From positions 62,001-126,000 of the forward strand of contig NZ_JAFMYU010000005.1 in the NCBI RefSeq assembly GCF_017353255.1: DNA of 64,000 bases, in the 5' to 3' direction. The notes below the pieces were generated by a model. The model had not been told where the DNA came from and did not search any database. It was given only the letters and a program-made list of their open reading frames with translations. This document shows positions 26,050 through 35,757 of this stretch, one piece after another. How positions within the stretch are numbered: the stretch's first letter is position 1; each line of letters starts with the position of its first letter. The translations under genes were made by a program, and so were the position numbers. Source of the DNA: Fibrella aquatilis. Its GTDB lineage: Bacteria; Bacteroidota; Bacteroidia; Cytophagales; Spirosomataceae.

Positions 26050-27855
26050 ATGATGCGCTATCTGCTCACTGCCATTACGTCGTTCAGTGTACTGGTTGGC
26101 TTTTTAGGGATACACGTATCTGTTTCAAACGTACGGGTTACAAGATTTGCTTACCAAAAAAATTCTCCTGCCCGCGTACTGAATAACAGTAACTGGGTAG
26201 CTACGGACGCACTTGGACGTTCATTACCCAATCAATCTGAAACAGGCCTATCACGCGCTAATAAATATGTTGGGTTGTTTTATTTTTTGTGGCACGGAGA
26301 ATATAATCAGAAATTATACGACATAACCAAAATACTTAAACAAAACCCTACAAAACCTACTTACGGACCAATTGGTGCTTTCCACTGGTGGGGGGAACCC
26401 GAAGCAGGGTATTACAGAGCAGATGATCCTTGGTTAATTAGGCGCAATCTTAGCATGCTGACCAATGCAGGAGTTGATGTCCTATTTATGGATGTTACTA
26501 ATAGAGATACTTATCTAAATACTTTAAAAAAACTATGCGCCATCTCAAATGAGATGCGGAAGCAAGGGCAGCCAACGCCTTACATCTGTTTTGTTACGAA
26601 TTATAAAACAAAAGAAACAGTATCTGATTTATATTTCAACTTCTACGCAGATAAGCAGTATTCAGATTTATGGTTTAGATGGGAGGGGAAGCCACTTATT
26701 TTAGGCAAACAACAAGAAATTGATGATCTTGCCCAACGTGGTTTTTTTACTTGGCGCTATAGCTGGCAATTTACTGACGCTAAATCCCAGCCCAGTCATT
26801 GGCAGTGGCTTGATAATACGCCGCAGAATTTTGGCTGGATCAAAAACCCCAGTGTACCTGAAGAGATACCGGTTGCCGTGGCAAGTCACCCTGTATTTGG
26901 TGTTGGAAAAAGTAATGCAAACAGTCGGGAAGGTAAATTGAATCAATACGCTACAAGTTTAGTGACAAGTGAAGGACGTCATTTTGCCGAACAATGGAAA
27001 CGTGCTTTAACCATTGATCCAGCAATTGTTTTTGTTACGGGATGGAATGAATGGATTGCACAACGATACGTAGCAGATACCAACGATAAAAATCAAGTAT
27101 TTAAAAGTTTTATTGACCACAAGCTACGCCATGGGGAAACCTTTTTTCAGGACTTATATAATGAAGAGTTTAATCGGGATATCGAACCGATGAGAGGTGG
27201 TTATACGGATAATTATTACTACCAACTCGTGGCCAACATACGTCGCTTTAAGGGAATGACTATCCCAATTACGGCTACACCAGCAGTGACAATAGTTATT
27301 GACGGTAAGTTTGACGAATGGCAAGGAGTAAAGCCAGTATTTACTGATCCTCAAGGAGATACGTATCATCGCAATTGGCTTCGGTTTGATAACAAAAGCC
27401 GGTTAATTAACAGGACAGGCAGAAATGATATTGTAGAAAGCCGCATTACATATGATAAAGAATTTGTTTATGTGTTTGCTAAGACAGTCAAGCCAATTAG
27501 CACACCAACGGACAAGAACTGGATGCTGTTGTTTATCGATGTAGATCGCTCAAAAAAAACTGGGTGGGAAGGGTATGATTTGGTTATAAACCGGCTGATT
27601 AGTAAAAACAATAAAACCAGCGTTCACCGTTGGCTAAAAGGAAAGTGGCAATCTGTAAGCGTGGCAACATACAGGGTAGCAGGAAATAGGTTAGAATTAA
27701 GCATACCCAGCCATATAGTAGGTTTGCGTTTAGCCCCTTCGTTTGATTTCCACTGGGCGGATAATGTGCAAAAATGGAACGCAGTAACTGAATTTTTTTT
27801 AAACGGTGATAGCGCGCCTGACAGACGATTTAATTACCGATTTTCTGCAAAATGA
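26050..27855 (+). CDS. Secreted GH99/GH71-like glycan hydrolase with CBM9-like domain
   Basis: A 601-residue protein with an N-terminal hydrophobic segment (about 4-22) that serves as signal peptide or anchor. Residues about 70-380 resemble the TIM-barrel glycosidases grouped around GH99/GH71-like endo-mannanases. Supporting segments are GLFYFLWHGEY, FHWWGEPEAGYY, AGVDVLFMDVTNRDTY and a late FVTGWNEWIAQ that carries a likely catalytic Glu. Residues about 415-600 look like a CBM9/DOMON-type carbohydrate-binding sandwich (IDGKFDEWQGVKPVFTD). It follows the beta-helix gene by 28 nt on the same strand, suggesting a two-gene unit acting on the exopolysaccharide. The family call is by pattern and moderately sure. 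Confidence 0.7.
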   Translation: MMRYLLTAITSFSVLVGFLGIHVSVSNVRVTRFAYQKNSPARVLNNSNWVATDALGRSLPNQSETGLSRANKYVGLFYFLWHGEYNQKLYDITKILKQNPTKPTYGPIGAFHWWGEPEAGYYRADDPWLIRRNLSMLTNAGVDVLFMDVTNRDTYLNTLKKLCAISNEMRKQGQPTPYICFVTNYKTKETVSDLYFNFYADKQYSDLWFRWEGKPLILGKQQEIDDLAQRGFFTWRYSWQFTDAKSQPSHWQWLDNTPQNFGWIKNPSVPEEIPVAVASHPVFGVGKSNANSREGKLNQYATSLVTSEGRHFAEQWKRALTIDPAIVFVTGWNEWIAQRYVADTNDKNQVFKSFIDHKLRHGETFFQDLYNEEFNRDIEPMRGGYTDNYYYQLVANIRRFKGMTIPITATPAVTIVIDGKFDEWQGVKPVFTDPQGDTYHRNWLRFDNKSRLINRTGRNDIVESRITYDKEFVYVFAKTVKPISTPTDKNWMLLFIDVDRSKKTGWEGYDLVINRLISKNNKTSVHRWLKGKWQSVSVATYRVAGNRLELSIPSHIVGLRLAPSFDFHWADNVQKWNAVTEFFLNGDSAPDRRFNYRFSAK

Positions 27856-27877
27856 AAAGGTCAGTCAATTACTGAAT

Positions 27878-29122
27878 TTAGATTACCTTGGGACCATTAA
27901 CAAGTTCGATAAGCATTTTTTCAAAGCGAGGGAGAATTGCGTGTTCGCTTAGATGGTTCTCAGCATACGTACGGGCATTAAGTTTGTATTGCTGTAACAT
28001 AGGAGAGTGAAGTGCCATTAGGATGGCATTGGCCAGTTTGTCGCCTTGATCAGGTTCAATAACCCAACCTAGGCGATTATCTAAAACAACATCACTTAGT
28101 GAAGTGCCGCTATCTGCTGAAACAATTGAAGCTCCACCAGCAGCCAAAATACCAACCAGTTTCGACGGCATTACCAAGTCAGAGGCAGCCCTTTTCTGTA
28201 CAACCAAATGGATATCTGCCATAGCAAGCACACGTGGCATTTGCTCATAAGGAAGAATCGGGAAAAATAGTAGGTTATCAAGTGATTGCTGTCTTGCCGC
28301 CTCCTGCAAACGCTCACGAGCGGCTCCTTCCCCAAATACAATAATCTTAATAGCAGGATGATTTTTTAACAGTACTGCAGCATCGACGAGGACCTCTAGT
28401 CCTTGTTTTTCGCCAATATTGCCAGCATAAAGTGCAAGCTGATCCTCCGACGAAAAACCTAGTTCTGCCCGAAGGGACTGTTCCATAGACATCGGTTGAA
28501 ACATGTCGATGTTTACCCAGTTTTCAACCATCCGATACCGTTCAGGTGGCGTTCCTTTCGATAGGATATTTCGCTTCATCCCCTCACTGATGCTTGAAAC
28601 CCTATCCGCGTTGCGGAGCAAATAACGCTCGATGCCGTCCAGAAAACTAATCAATCTCCTATTCTTGATCATTCCTAAATTACGAGCGGTATCGACCTGT
28701 AAATCCTGAATATGGAAGACAAATGGCGTTTGTTTCAACCGACTAAATATATAGGGAACTAAACCAGCTTGCAGTGGTGGGCAAACGCCTATGAACACGT
28801 CATAATGCTTGAATAACAGCTTGATCCAATGAAATAAGGAATTGAAAGCAAAGGACAGTTCGTGTAAAATTCGACTCTCACCAGTAACATGCTCAGGGAC
28901 ATACAAGGGGGTGCGATAGACGGTCAACGTGCCTGATTTCTCATTGAACCAGCCTTTTCCCTTATATTCATCTTTAACTTTCCACTCAGGATAATATGGG
29001 TGAGCAGTAATCACGTCAACTTCATGGCCATGTTCCGCAAGCCATTTAGTTAGTTCGCCATTAAATCTTCCTGATCCGGCCACTTCGGGAGAATAACTGA
29101 TACTATATAACAGAATACGCAT
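27878..29122 (-). CDS. Family 4 glycosyltransferase (WcaI/WbuB-like)
   Basis: A 414-residue GT-B glycosyltransferase. The N-terminal half begins RILLYSISYSPEVAGSGRFN and includes AHPYYPEWKV, patterns shared with the colanic acid transferase WcaI and with WbuB. The C-terminal half has LYAGNIGEKQGLEVLVDA and the nucleotide-sugar site region DLVMPSKLVGILAAGG. It transfers a sugar from a nucleotide donor to the lipid-linked repeat unit on the cytoplasmic face. It converges on the GH99-like gene with a 22-nt gap and is the last gene of a nearly unbroken minus-strand cluster of glycosyltransferases. Confidence 0.88.
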   Translation of the reverse strand: MRILLYSISYSPEVAGSGRFNGELTKWLAEHGHEVDVITAHPYYPEWKVKDEYKGKGWFNEKSGTLTVYRTPLYVPEHVTGESRILHELSFAFNSLFHWIKLLFKHYDVFIGVCPPLQAGLVPYIFSRLKQTPFVFHIQDLQVDTARNLGMIKNRRLISFLDGIERYLLRNADRVSSISEGMKRNILSKGTPPERYRMVENWVNIDMFQPMSMEQSLRAELGFSSEDQLALYAGNIGEKQGLEVLVDAAVLLKNHPAIKIIVFGEGAARERLQEAARQQSLDNLLFFPILPYEQMPRVLAMADIHLVVQKRAASDLVMPSKLVGILAAGGASIVSADSGTSLSDVVLDNRLGWVIEPDQGDKLANAILMALHSPMLQQYKLNARTYAENHLSEHAILPRFEKMLIELVNGPKVI

Positions 29123-29131
29123 GATGCAAAA

Positions 29132-29872
29132 TTAAATGACAGAAAAAACTCGTTTAAACAAGGCAATAGCCAGCAAAGTACGTCCCCTCAACTTCTTGAT
29201 AAAAGGCTGAGGACTTTTAGTGCTCATTTCGGTTGGGCTAGCATTCCCGGAATGTCTCCGGAAACCCGAAAGCTTTTCAGGAATAAATATTACTTTGTAT
29301 AAAGAATTAGCTAGCAATCCCAACCAAACATCTTGATAGATGAGGTATTTGGTGGCCCGATGCAATTCTTCAGGGAAAGGTAAAGCTTTATGTAACAAAG
29401 AACGACGAAATGCCATACAATTACCCAAGAATGTATTCTTTATGAAATTTTTCAATAGTCCAGAACCTGAATGGTAGCTAATAAAAAACGATTCTCCCAT
29501 TGATTTGCCATTTTCGTCGATAAAATCGCAGTTGCTTACGACCAAATCGTACTTCTGTAAATAGGGAAACATAATATTTATTTTATTAGGTAACCATATA
29601 TCATCTTGATCTGATAAAAATATAAGATCGCCACTCGCTTGAGATAATGCATTTTCAAAGTTTCTTGTTGCAGAGCGAGGCGATTTGTTGATAAATAACT
29701 TAATCCTCTTGTCGTTGAATTGAGAGATAATTGCTGCCGTAGCATCCGTTGACGCATCATCCGAAATTATTAATTCATCTTCAGGACCAAGTTGAACGAG
29801 AATCGACTCGATTTGTTCGCGAATAAAACGTTCACCGTTAAATGTGGCCATACAAACACTAATTGGAATCAT
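29132..29872 (-). CDS. Family 2 glycosyltransferase
   Basis: A 246-residue GT-A inverting transferase. The nucleotide-binding start is ISVCMATFNGERFIREQIES, followed by LIISDDASTD, and the metal-binding DxD site is in FLSDQDDIWLPNK. The form is that of rhamnosyltransferase-like enzymes in O-antigen loci. The gene is compact, without a membrane segment, and probably acts on the lipid-linked repeat unit. Its start overlaps the end of the upstream wzy-like gene by 14 nt, indicating translational coupling. Confidence 0.88.
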   Translation of the reverse strand: MIPISVCMATFNGERFIREQIESILVQLGPEDELIISDDASTDATAAIISQFNDKRIKLFINKSPRSATRNFENALSQASGDLIFLSDQDDIWLPNKINIMFPYLQKYDLVVSNCDFIDENGKSMGESFFISYHSGSGLLKNFIKNTFLGNCMAFRRSLLHKALPFPEELHRATKYLIYQDVWLGLLANSLYKVIFIPEKLSGFRRHSGNASPTEMSTKSPQPFIKKLRGRTLLAIALFKRVFSVI

Positions 29873-31193
29873 ATTTATGAAGTATTTTAAATTTAAAGCG
29901 TTTCAGATTTTTATTAAACCGCACAGTAAGCTTACCCGTAAGTAACAAACTAACTAAGATAAATATTGGTATAGTGAAAAAGAATAAATTGAAAAATTGA
30001 GTTACAGCAAGGTTAGAATCTACCAATATAGCTTGAGCAAAATGACAAAAACTTCCTATAAAGACAAAGTAGAATGCACTTGTACGCATCAGAGAGAAAA
30101 AGTAAATTCTGATAGCTCCATACAAATACCCTACAATCGCGCAGTAAGGAAAAGCCCCCCAGTAATAAAAATAGATCCTGCCTTCTAGGTAAAACGGTGC
30201 GTTAGGGCCTACAGTAATGCTTTCTATTACAGAACCCGGTGGTCGTAAATTATCGTATAAAATATTGCCAAGTGCTTCCTGGTAAGGCTGTAATCGAAGA
30301 AATCCGAAAATTGGATTAACCAATCGGGCGAAATAGTCAGCGATAGAATATCCACCAAAATAATCTATGTTGACTGGTGTATAAAAATAAATTAAAGAAT
30401 CTGAGCTATATAATAGCCGACGGACAAATGCCAAGAAAGCTCCATTTAATCCATCATTCTCTTTCAAAAGCACTGTAAAAACTACACCAAATATGCCTAT
30501 GAAAGCAAGGGGCATATAACGTCGAAATTTCTTAAGTGCTTCCCTTCTAACCGAAAACATTGGGTGATAAATAACTATGCCGGCTGAAATTGCAATCTGT
30601 AATAGTGCTGCTTTGGAACCTTCAAGAGAAGAGAAAAAAGTTACAATCAATATAAGTAAAAAATATTTCTTTCCCCCTTGAATAAGATACAAAAAAACGA
30701 AAGAAATAATAGTAAACGTACCTAAGGCCCAGTTCATCTTTCTAAATAAGCCAAATCCTTCTTGAAAATTAGCGAATTTTGCCGAAGATGGGGCTTCTGA
30801 CAGTAAAGCAAACCCTTTTACATAACCTATTACCAAATTTGATAGAATATATAATACTAGAAATATGTATGTTATACATTTTAGTAATGATTGACCAGAA
30901 AACTCATGCACTTTATTTGTAATATTAATTCCTGAGAATGAATAATTCGTACGATGATGAGCAATTGCGAATCCAGCCCATACCGAAGATTGACATACAA
31001 AGAAGTGGATTAAATCCTTGACAGTAGGAACTATTTGTATTGCCAATACGCTAGCAAATGAAGTCGTGAAAACAAAAAGAAATAGAGGATCTAAAACAGA
31101 GTAAATAAATCTATAGTACATTAAAAAATAAATAACAAAAAAAGCACTAGTCAAAAGAATTATCATTGGTAATATTTCATAGTTGACATCCAT
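29859..31193 (-). CDS. Wzy-like polysaccharide polymerase
   Basis: A 444-residue integral membrane protein with about 10-12 hydrophobic helices and a larger external loop (about 260-330, containing YSSDSLIYFYTPVN and GGYSIADYFARLVNPIFGFLR). Wzy polymerases are recognised mainly by topology and context: they join lipid-linked repeat units in the periplasm. The neighbours (Wzx, Wzz, Wza, initiating transferase) support this strongly, and no other polymerase candidate is in the locus. Codon usage is very AT-rich. The 14-nt overlap with the next glycosyltransferase suggests one transcript. Confidence 0.8.
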   Translation of the reverse strand: MDVNYEILPMIILLTSAFFVIYFLMYYRFIYSVLDPLFLFVFTTSFASVLAIQIVPTVKDLIHFFVCQSSVWAGFAIAHHRTNYSFSGINITNKVHEFSGQSLLKCITYIFLVLYILSNLVIGYVKGFALLSEAPSSAKFANFQEGFGLFRKMNWALGTFTIISFVFLYLIQGGKKYFLLILIVTFFSSLEGSKAALLQIAISAGIVIYHPMFSVRREALKKFRRYMPLAFIGIFGVVFTVLLKENDGLNGAFLAFVRRLLYSSDSLIYFYTPVNIDYFGGYSIADYFARLVNPIFGFLRLQPYQEALGNILYDNLRPPGSVIESITVGPNAPFYLEGRIYFYYWGAFPYCAIVGYLYGAIRIYFFSLMRTSAFYFVFIGSFCHFAQAILVDSNLAVTQFFNLFFFTIPIFILVSLLLTGKLTVRFNKNLKRFKFKILHKYDSN

Positions 31194-31276
31194 GTTTTTC
31201 TTGTTTAATTAAAAATTAATTATTAGAAGCTGTAAACGAGAAACATTTGAATTTCGAAAGAGTGTACGAATTGTCG

Positions 31277-32053
31277 TCAGCCAAAAAAATCTTTAAGATT
31301 TTTGCTGATTTTCAATAAATTATATTTTCTAAGTACTGCACCTGTCTTTCGCCGCAGCCAGAAATAACCCATTGCCCAAGTACGCTTCCATCCACTGAAC
31401 AACTGACTGTGGATCTGCTGCATTTCTGAGTAGCCCTGTTGCATTTGATTCTCACTGATGCCGTCTCCACCAAAGTTGCATACTACAATATCCATGCTTT
31501 GATGAGGTATATTCATCAGCGATAATTTTAAATTGAATTCATAATCAGATGCTATCCGCATAGATTCGTTATACAATAATTTATCAAAAATTTGTCTGTC
31601 ATAAAACATACCTTGATGATGTACCTGATGACGCATAAGATGAGGCGATCCGAATAGTGGACGTAGCATAATTTCCTGTTTAACACATTCTACACTGCCG
31701 ACGAATATCTTTGTACTGGCCTCGCCTGATCTAATAAAGTTAGCTACAGCGTGCAATGTGTTGGGCGTATGTAGTTCATCATCAGCGCCAATAAAGTAGA
31801 GCCATTTGCCTGTTGATAGACTTATGCCTGTATTCAAACCTGCGTACAGTCCTATACCAGGTATAATACGCACCGTTTTGTTTATGATTGTATACTCGCC
31901 TATAATACTTACCGTGCGATCCTCACTGCCTCCATCAACAATCACCAGTTCATAGTCAGGAAAGGTCTGATTGGCAATACTAAGTAGACATTCTCGTATT
32001 GTCTTCTCTCCATTTAGTACCGTAATAATGATTGAAATATAAGGAGAATACAT
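31277..32053 (-). CDS. Family 2 glycosyltransferase (WcaE-like)
   Basis: A 258-residue GT-A transferase. ISIIITVLNGEKTIRECLLS and LVIVDGGSEDRTV form the donor-binding half. FIGADDELHTPNTL holds the DxD-type metal site. MYDRQIFDKL and the SDYEFNLKLSL motif are typical of WcaE-like colanic acid transferases. It appears to be a diverged relative of the next gene upstream (32126-32860), sharing the order VDGGS, GADD/GGDD, HHQ, SDYE/SEYD. It probably adds one sugar of the repeat unit. Confidence 0.87.
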   Translation of the reverse strand: MYSPYISIIITVLNGEKTIRECLLSIANQTFPDYELVIVDGGSEDRTVSIIGEYTIINKTVRIIPGIGLYAGLNTGISLSTGKWLYFIGADDELHTPNTLHAVANFIRSGEASTKIFVGSVECVKQEIMLRPLFGSPHLMRHQVHHQGMFYDRQIFDKLLYNESMRIASDYEFNLKLSLMNIPHQSMDIVVCNFGGDGISENQMQQGYSEMQQIHSQLFSGWKRTWAMGYFWLRRKTGAVLRKYNLLKISKNLKDFFG

Positions 32054-32125
32054 AGTTTGGTTTATAAAATTAATATGTTTGCTGAAACAGTAGGTACGGC
32101 TATTGATCGCTCAAAACTATGTTTA

Positions 32126-32860
32126 CTATACGCGATGTCCATAAAGGAAATATCTTAACCTTTTTTGGGCGTAGTACAATGCCAAAGATACAGATAGAAT
32201 TTTATTCTTCCAGTTACCCGCTACATACCGCATCCGAATTCTGTTTGTCTCCTTTAATGACTGGGATAGATCGCTACTAGCTCCACCAACAGCGCAATTA
32301 GCTATAATTATTGGTACGTAACACACAGGAGATTTGAGTATATAAAGCTTTAAATGAATATCATACTCTGAGGCAATTGTTAAAGTTGGATCATATCGAT
32401 AATTGTTAAATATTGACTTATGATAAAATGCACTTTGGTGGTGAATAGTATTTTGGAAAATGGTTCTTGGACCTAAAAATGAGCGCATTCTGTGTCCATT
32501 ATCAAATAATACGTCGCCAAATACAATGATATAATTCTTACTCAGCTCAGCTTTTACCTGACTTACTATGTCAGGCCGCAGGGTATCATCACCACCCAAA
32601 AAATAGATCCAGTCACCATTTGCCCGGTCTATTCCCTTATTCATTGCATCGTAGATCCCCTTGTCAGGTTCACTTATCCATCCTGCAAGATCATTTTCGT
32701 ACCGTCGGATCAGTTCTATTGATCCATCGGTACTACCTCCATCAATTATCCAATACTCTACCAACTCTCTGTTTTGGTCCAGAACACTTTTGATAGTTGC
32801 TTCTAGTGTTGAATAGGCGTTATAAACGACTGTAATCACTGAAATAAGTGGTTTTCCCAT
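32126..32860 (-). CDS. Family 2 glycosyltransferase (WcaE-like), paralogue of neighbour
   Basis: 244 residues from the ATG at 32860, chosen because the chain then begins MGKPLISVITVVYNAYST directly at the first beta strand and starts 16 nt after the stop of the upstream gene. Longer starts up to 32920 would overlap that gene. IIDGGSTDGS, DKGIYDAMNKGI and FLGGDDTLRPD are standard GT2 motifs, with SEYDIHLKL near the acceptor side. It is probably a glycosyltransferase for the same repeat unit as its paralogue at 31277-32053. Confidence 0.87.
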   Translation of the reverse strand: MGKPLISVITVVYNAYSTLEATIKSVLDQNRELVEYWIIDGGSTDGSIELIRRYENDLAGWISEPDKGIYDAMNKGIDRANGDWIYFLGGDDTLRPDIVSQVKAELSKNYIIVFGDVLFDNGHRMRSFLGPRTIFQNTIHHQSAFYHKSIFNNYRYDPTLTIASEYDIHLKLYILKSPVCYVPIIIANCAVGGASSDLSQSLKETNRIRMRYVAGNWKNKILSVSLALYYAQKRLRYFLYGHRV

Positions 32861-32876
32861 GTGTGGTCTATTTAGG

Positions 32877-33974
32877 TTATGCGATAGATTGGTAAACAAT
32901 AAGTGTCTCATTGACCGCACGTGCCCATGAAAACTTAGACAGTTGTTTGTAACCTCTTTGGATTAATGTACTTCTCAGTTCAGGCTTAGTTATTAATTGC
33001 TCTACCGCGTCTCTGATAGATTCAGGTGACTTTGGATCTATATACAAAGCTGCATCTCCTGCTACTTCTGGTAATGAACTCACATTACTGACAACACATG
33101 GACAACCACATGCGAAAGCTTCTAAGATGGGTATACCAAAGCCCTCGTAGAACGAAGGAAATATGAAGCCAATTGCTCTTTGATATATTGTTTGTAAACT
33201 TTCGTCGTTAATATTACAATGTTCAATATTATCGTACATATTCAGAGAATTGATAAGTGATTTTTCTTCTTTTGTGAAGAAACCACCACCAGCGCACAAT
33301 AGTTTAATATTATACTTTTTCAATAAGTAATTTAATGAATTTAATAAACCAATGAAATTCTTATACATATGCCTGTTTCCAACATACAGAATGTATTTAC
33401 AAGGTTCGTTTACAAAATCATTCTTTTTTATTGAAAGTGAACTGCCGTGGTATATAACGCTTACTTTATGAGGATCAATATTTAGCAGTTCAACAATATC
33501 ATTCTTAGTATGTTGCGAAACTGCAATAATTTTTGCTGCCTGTTCCGCAAGCCTTTTTTTGTTAGAGACTATGTTTAAATCTTTGGCAAGATCAGCATAT
33601 TGATGACTAAATTTTTCATAAATCATGTCGTGAAAAGTTACAACATAAGGTTTTCCCTTTAAATACGGTAAAAAATAATTATCGTAATAAGTCGCATGAA
33701 ATACATCAAATCTATTAAGTTTTAATCTTTTTATGGAATAGTATTGATTCACTGAGTAAATGAACTTTCCTTTGCCTTTTACTTGATAATCAGGTAAAAA
33801 AGACATAATATTTACTCCATTTTCTTCTAGATATTCATTGTTAGAAATTAACACTGATGCGGACGCGTGATCGTTAGTTGTTCTATTTATGCCACCAATT
33901 AACTCCGCATGGTATCTTGAGATACCACCGTAAGTTTGCAAGGAGAATGTTTGATGATCATATAATATATTCAT
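32877..33974 (-). CDS. Family 4 glycosyltransferase
   Basis: A 365-residue GT-B enzyme. The N-terminus NILYDHQTFSLQTYGGISRY is characteristic of GT4 enzymes that use GDP-mannose or related donors. The C-terminal signature FPSFYEGFGIPILEAFACGC contains the donor-binding Glu pair. TFHDMIYEKF and ILYVGNRHMYKNF are further family segments. Two Gmd-type enzymes in this window make GDP-6-deoxyhexoses, so a GDP-sugar donor is plausible but not proven. It is part of the minus-strand glycosyltransferase cluster. Confidence 0.88.
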   Translation of the reverse strand: MNILYDHQTFSLQTYGGISRYHAELIGGINRTTNDHASASVLISNNEYLEENGVNIMSFLPDYQVKGKGKFIYSVNQYYSIKRLKLNRFDVFHATYYDNYFLPYLKGKPYVVTFHDMIYEKFSHQYADLAKDLNIVSNKKRLAEQAAKIIAVSQHTKNDIVELLNIDPHKVSVIYHGSSLSIKKNDFVNEPCKYILYVGNRHMYKNFIGLLNSLNYLLKKYNIKLLCAGGGFFTKEEKSLINSLNMYDNIEHCNINDESLQTIYQRAIGFIFPSFYEGFGIPILEAFACGCPCVVSNVSSLPEVAGDAALYIDPKSPESIRDAVEQLITKPELRSTLIQRGYKQLSKFSWARAVNETLIVYQSIA

Positions 33975-33997
33975 TGTGGGAAAGCTTGATGAGCGAA

Positions 33998-34813
33998 TTA
34001 TCTTACAAATGGATTTGCGTCGCTCTTTTGATTACGTAATCTTGCAAAATCAGAGTTAATAAGAGATGGCCGACGATTCCGAGTAGCTTGGTTATACAAT
34101 TGTGAACCCCGCCAATTGGTCAGTCCATTAAACCATTGACTATTTACAGAGCGTTCGCTTAGCAGATGCATGTTATTCTGACCTTTCTCATAATGTAAAC
34201 CACATCTTTCTGCTATAATCTGTAACGACTTAATTGAGTAAAGAGATACATGTTGTCCAGTTTCAGGCAAAATGTACCACCATGTGTCGATTTTTGGTAC
34301 CCAGTTTACGGGTTGTACTTCGGTAGAGAAAAGCACATTATGGCTATAACGTAACATGAGAGATACATCTTCCATAGGTTCCACCAAATGCTCAAACACT
34401 TCAAATGCTGTTAAGAGTGTATAGAATGATTCTTCATCAGAAGGTAAAACAGCCTCAAACGTACGAGAGAACAAGTTCTCGCAGTGTGTGTCGTACCGGT
34501 AAAAGTCAAACCCACGGTCTCGCATCATGCGGACTAACATACCATATCCTCCGCCAAAGTCAACAAACTGGCCCTTGGGGTCAAACCACCTAGAAATAAC
34601 GGATTGCACAATACTGACAGACACTTCATTGCGCTGGATCAATCCAATGTCAAGGCCTGCAATAGCGCTGGAATACGCTTCATTGAGCCAGTAAGGTTGT
34701 TCTGTTTGGATAAACTGGCACGAATTACATTGGTAATAAACGGCCCTGTATTTGCCCAACAACTGTGCTTCCATGCAGGGAGTACTATTGGCACCACAAA
34801 CTTTACAAACCAT
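33998..34813 (-). CDS. SAM-dependent methyltransferase with N-terminal zinc ribbon
   Basis: A 271-residue protein. The first 35 residues have two Cys pairs (CKVCG and CNSC) that form a zinc knuckle. Motif I of a class I methyltransferase is FVDFGGGYGMLVR, and LTAFEVFEHLVEP is the later FxxVEH-like motif. This arrangement occurs in sugar-modifying methyltransferases of polysaccharide clusters (TylF/NovU-like, Methyltransf_23 type). It probably methylates a sugar or a terminal residue of the polymer. Its start is 1 nt after the stop of the upstream gene. Confidence 0.83.
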   Translation of the reverse strand: MVCKVCGANSTPCMEAQLLGKYRAVYYQCNSCQFIQTEQPYWLNEAYSSAIAGLDIGLIQRNEVSVSIVQSVISRWFDPKGQFVDFGGGYGMLVRMMRDRGFDFYRYDTHCENLFSRTFEAVLPSDEESFYTLLTAFEVFEHLVEPMEDVSLMLRYSHNVLFSTEVQPVNWVPKIDTWWYILPETGQHVSLYSIKSLQIIAERCGLHYEKGQNNMHLLSERSVNSQWFNGLTNWRGSQLYNQATRNRRPSLINSDFARLRNQKSDANPFVR

Positions 34814-34814
34814 A

Positions 34815-35747
34815 CTATCGCCGTTTTTTAAGCAAAGGTACCCTTCTTTTTACTTTTTCGAGCCAAATAACCCAAGTTGAAAGCGGTTGATATAGGTGAC
34901 CAAATAACCATTGAGTTGCCTCTTTATGCTCAGCAAGGTGGTTCGGATGGTGCAGTATAGGCAGTGAACCAGTGGGTAAGTTGGCAAACTCAGTGGCAAA
35001 GTGAGTGTGAGTAGCTTGACTATCGAAGCCGATGTTAGATATTAGGTTGACACTGGGCAGTATACTTAGTCCGCCTGCGGCCCAAATACTATATACCCAT
35101 TGATAATCCCAAGTATCAACTCGCCCAGCGTAAGTATCATCGAATACTTGTTTCCATAGTTTGCGGGAAGCTTTGTTATCTACAAGCTGGTCAATCAACC
35201 TATCACGGCGACTAGGATAAGTGGCCATTGCTACATCGTAATGCTGCCAGGCTCGTTGCCATGTGGCCCATCCCCATATGTGGCATACCTTGGTGAACAA
35301 ATAAGAATCCTGACTCCACCATTTGCCAGAGGCCAGATTTGCTCCGCCGATGTGCATCACTTGTTCGTTATCGTGATAGCGTTCCAGTAGATCGGCGCAA
35401 AAAGAGAAGAAAGAAGGATCAGGTAAGCAGTCATCCTCTAATATGATGCCCATATCAACTTGCTCGAAAAACCAGTCGATAGCAGAACTAACACCGCATT
35501 TACATCCTAAATTTTCTGTTCTGATTAACTTTTGTATAGTACAAGGCCAGTCAATAGTATCAAGAAGCAAAATCGTGTCAGAAACTTGTTTTATATCAGT
35601 GACTCTGCCTTCGCGAGGGCCATCAATCGCTACGAACAGAGTGGCCGGCTTCAACTCACGAAGCCGTTCAAGTACTCGGCTTGAATGCTGAGGTCGATTA
35701 AACCAAATCAGAAGGATTGGAGTATCGATAATATGACTGGTTGTCAT
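34815..35747 (-). CDS. GT-A-fold glycosyltransferase-like protein
   Basis: A 310-residue protein. It starts with a strand-loop ILLIWFNRPQHSSRVLERL and has LFVAIDGPREGR, a likely metal-binding EDDCLPDPSFF, and HIWGWATWQRAW. These motifs define a group of nucleotide-diphospho-sugar transferase-like proteins found in Bacteroidota and cyanobacterial polysaccharide loci, sometimes labelled hemolysin-like. It is presumed to transfer a sugar, but neither donor nor acceptor is known. It lies between the methyltransferase and FkbM genes with 1-nt and 10-nt gaps. Confidence 0.78.
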   Translation of the reverse strand: MTTSHIIDTPILLIWFNRPQHSSRVLERLRELKPATLFVAIDGPREGRVTDIKQVSDTILLLDTIDWPCTIQKLIRTENLGCKCGVSSAIDWFFEQVDMGIILEDDCLPDPSFFSFCADLLERYHDNEQVMHIGGANLASGKWWSQDSYLFTKVCHIWGWATWQRAWQHYDVAMATYPSRRDRLIDQLVDNKASRKLWKQVFDDTYAGRVDTWDYQWVYSIWAAGGLSILPSVNLISNIGFDSQATHTHFATEFANLPTGSLPILHHPNHLAEHKEATQWLFGHLYQPLSTWVIWLEKVKRRVPLLKKRR

Positions 35748-35757
35748 AGAAAGTTGA

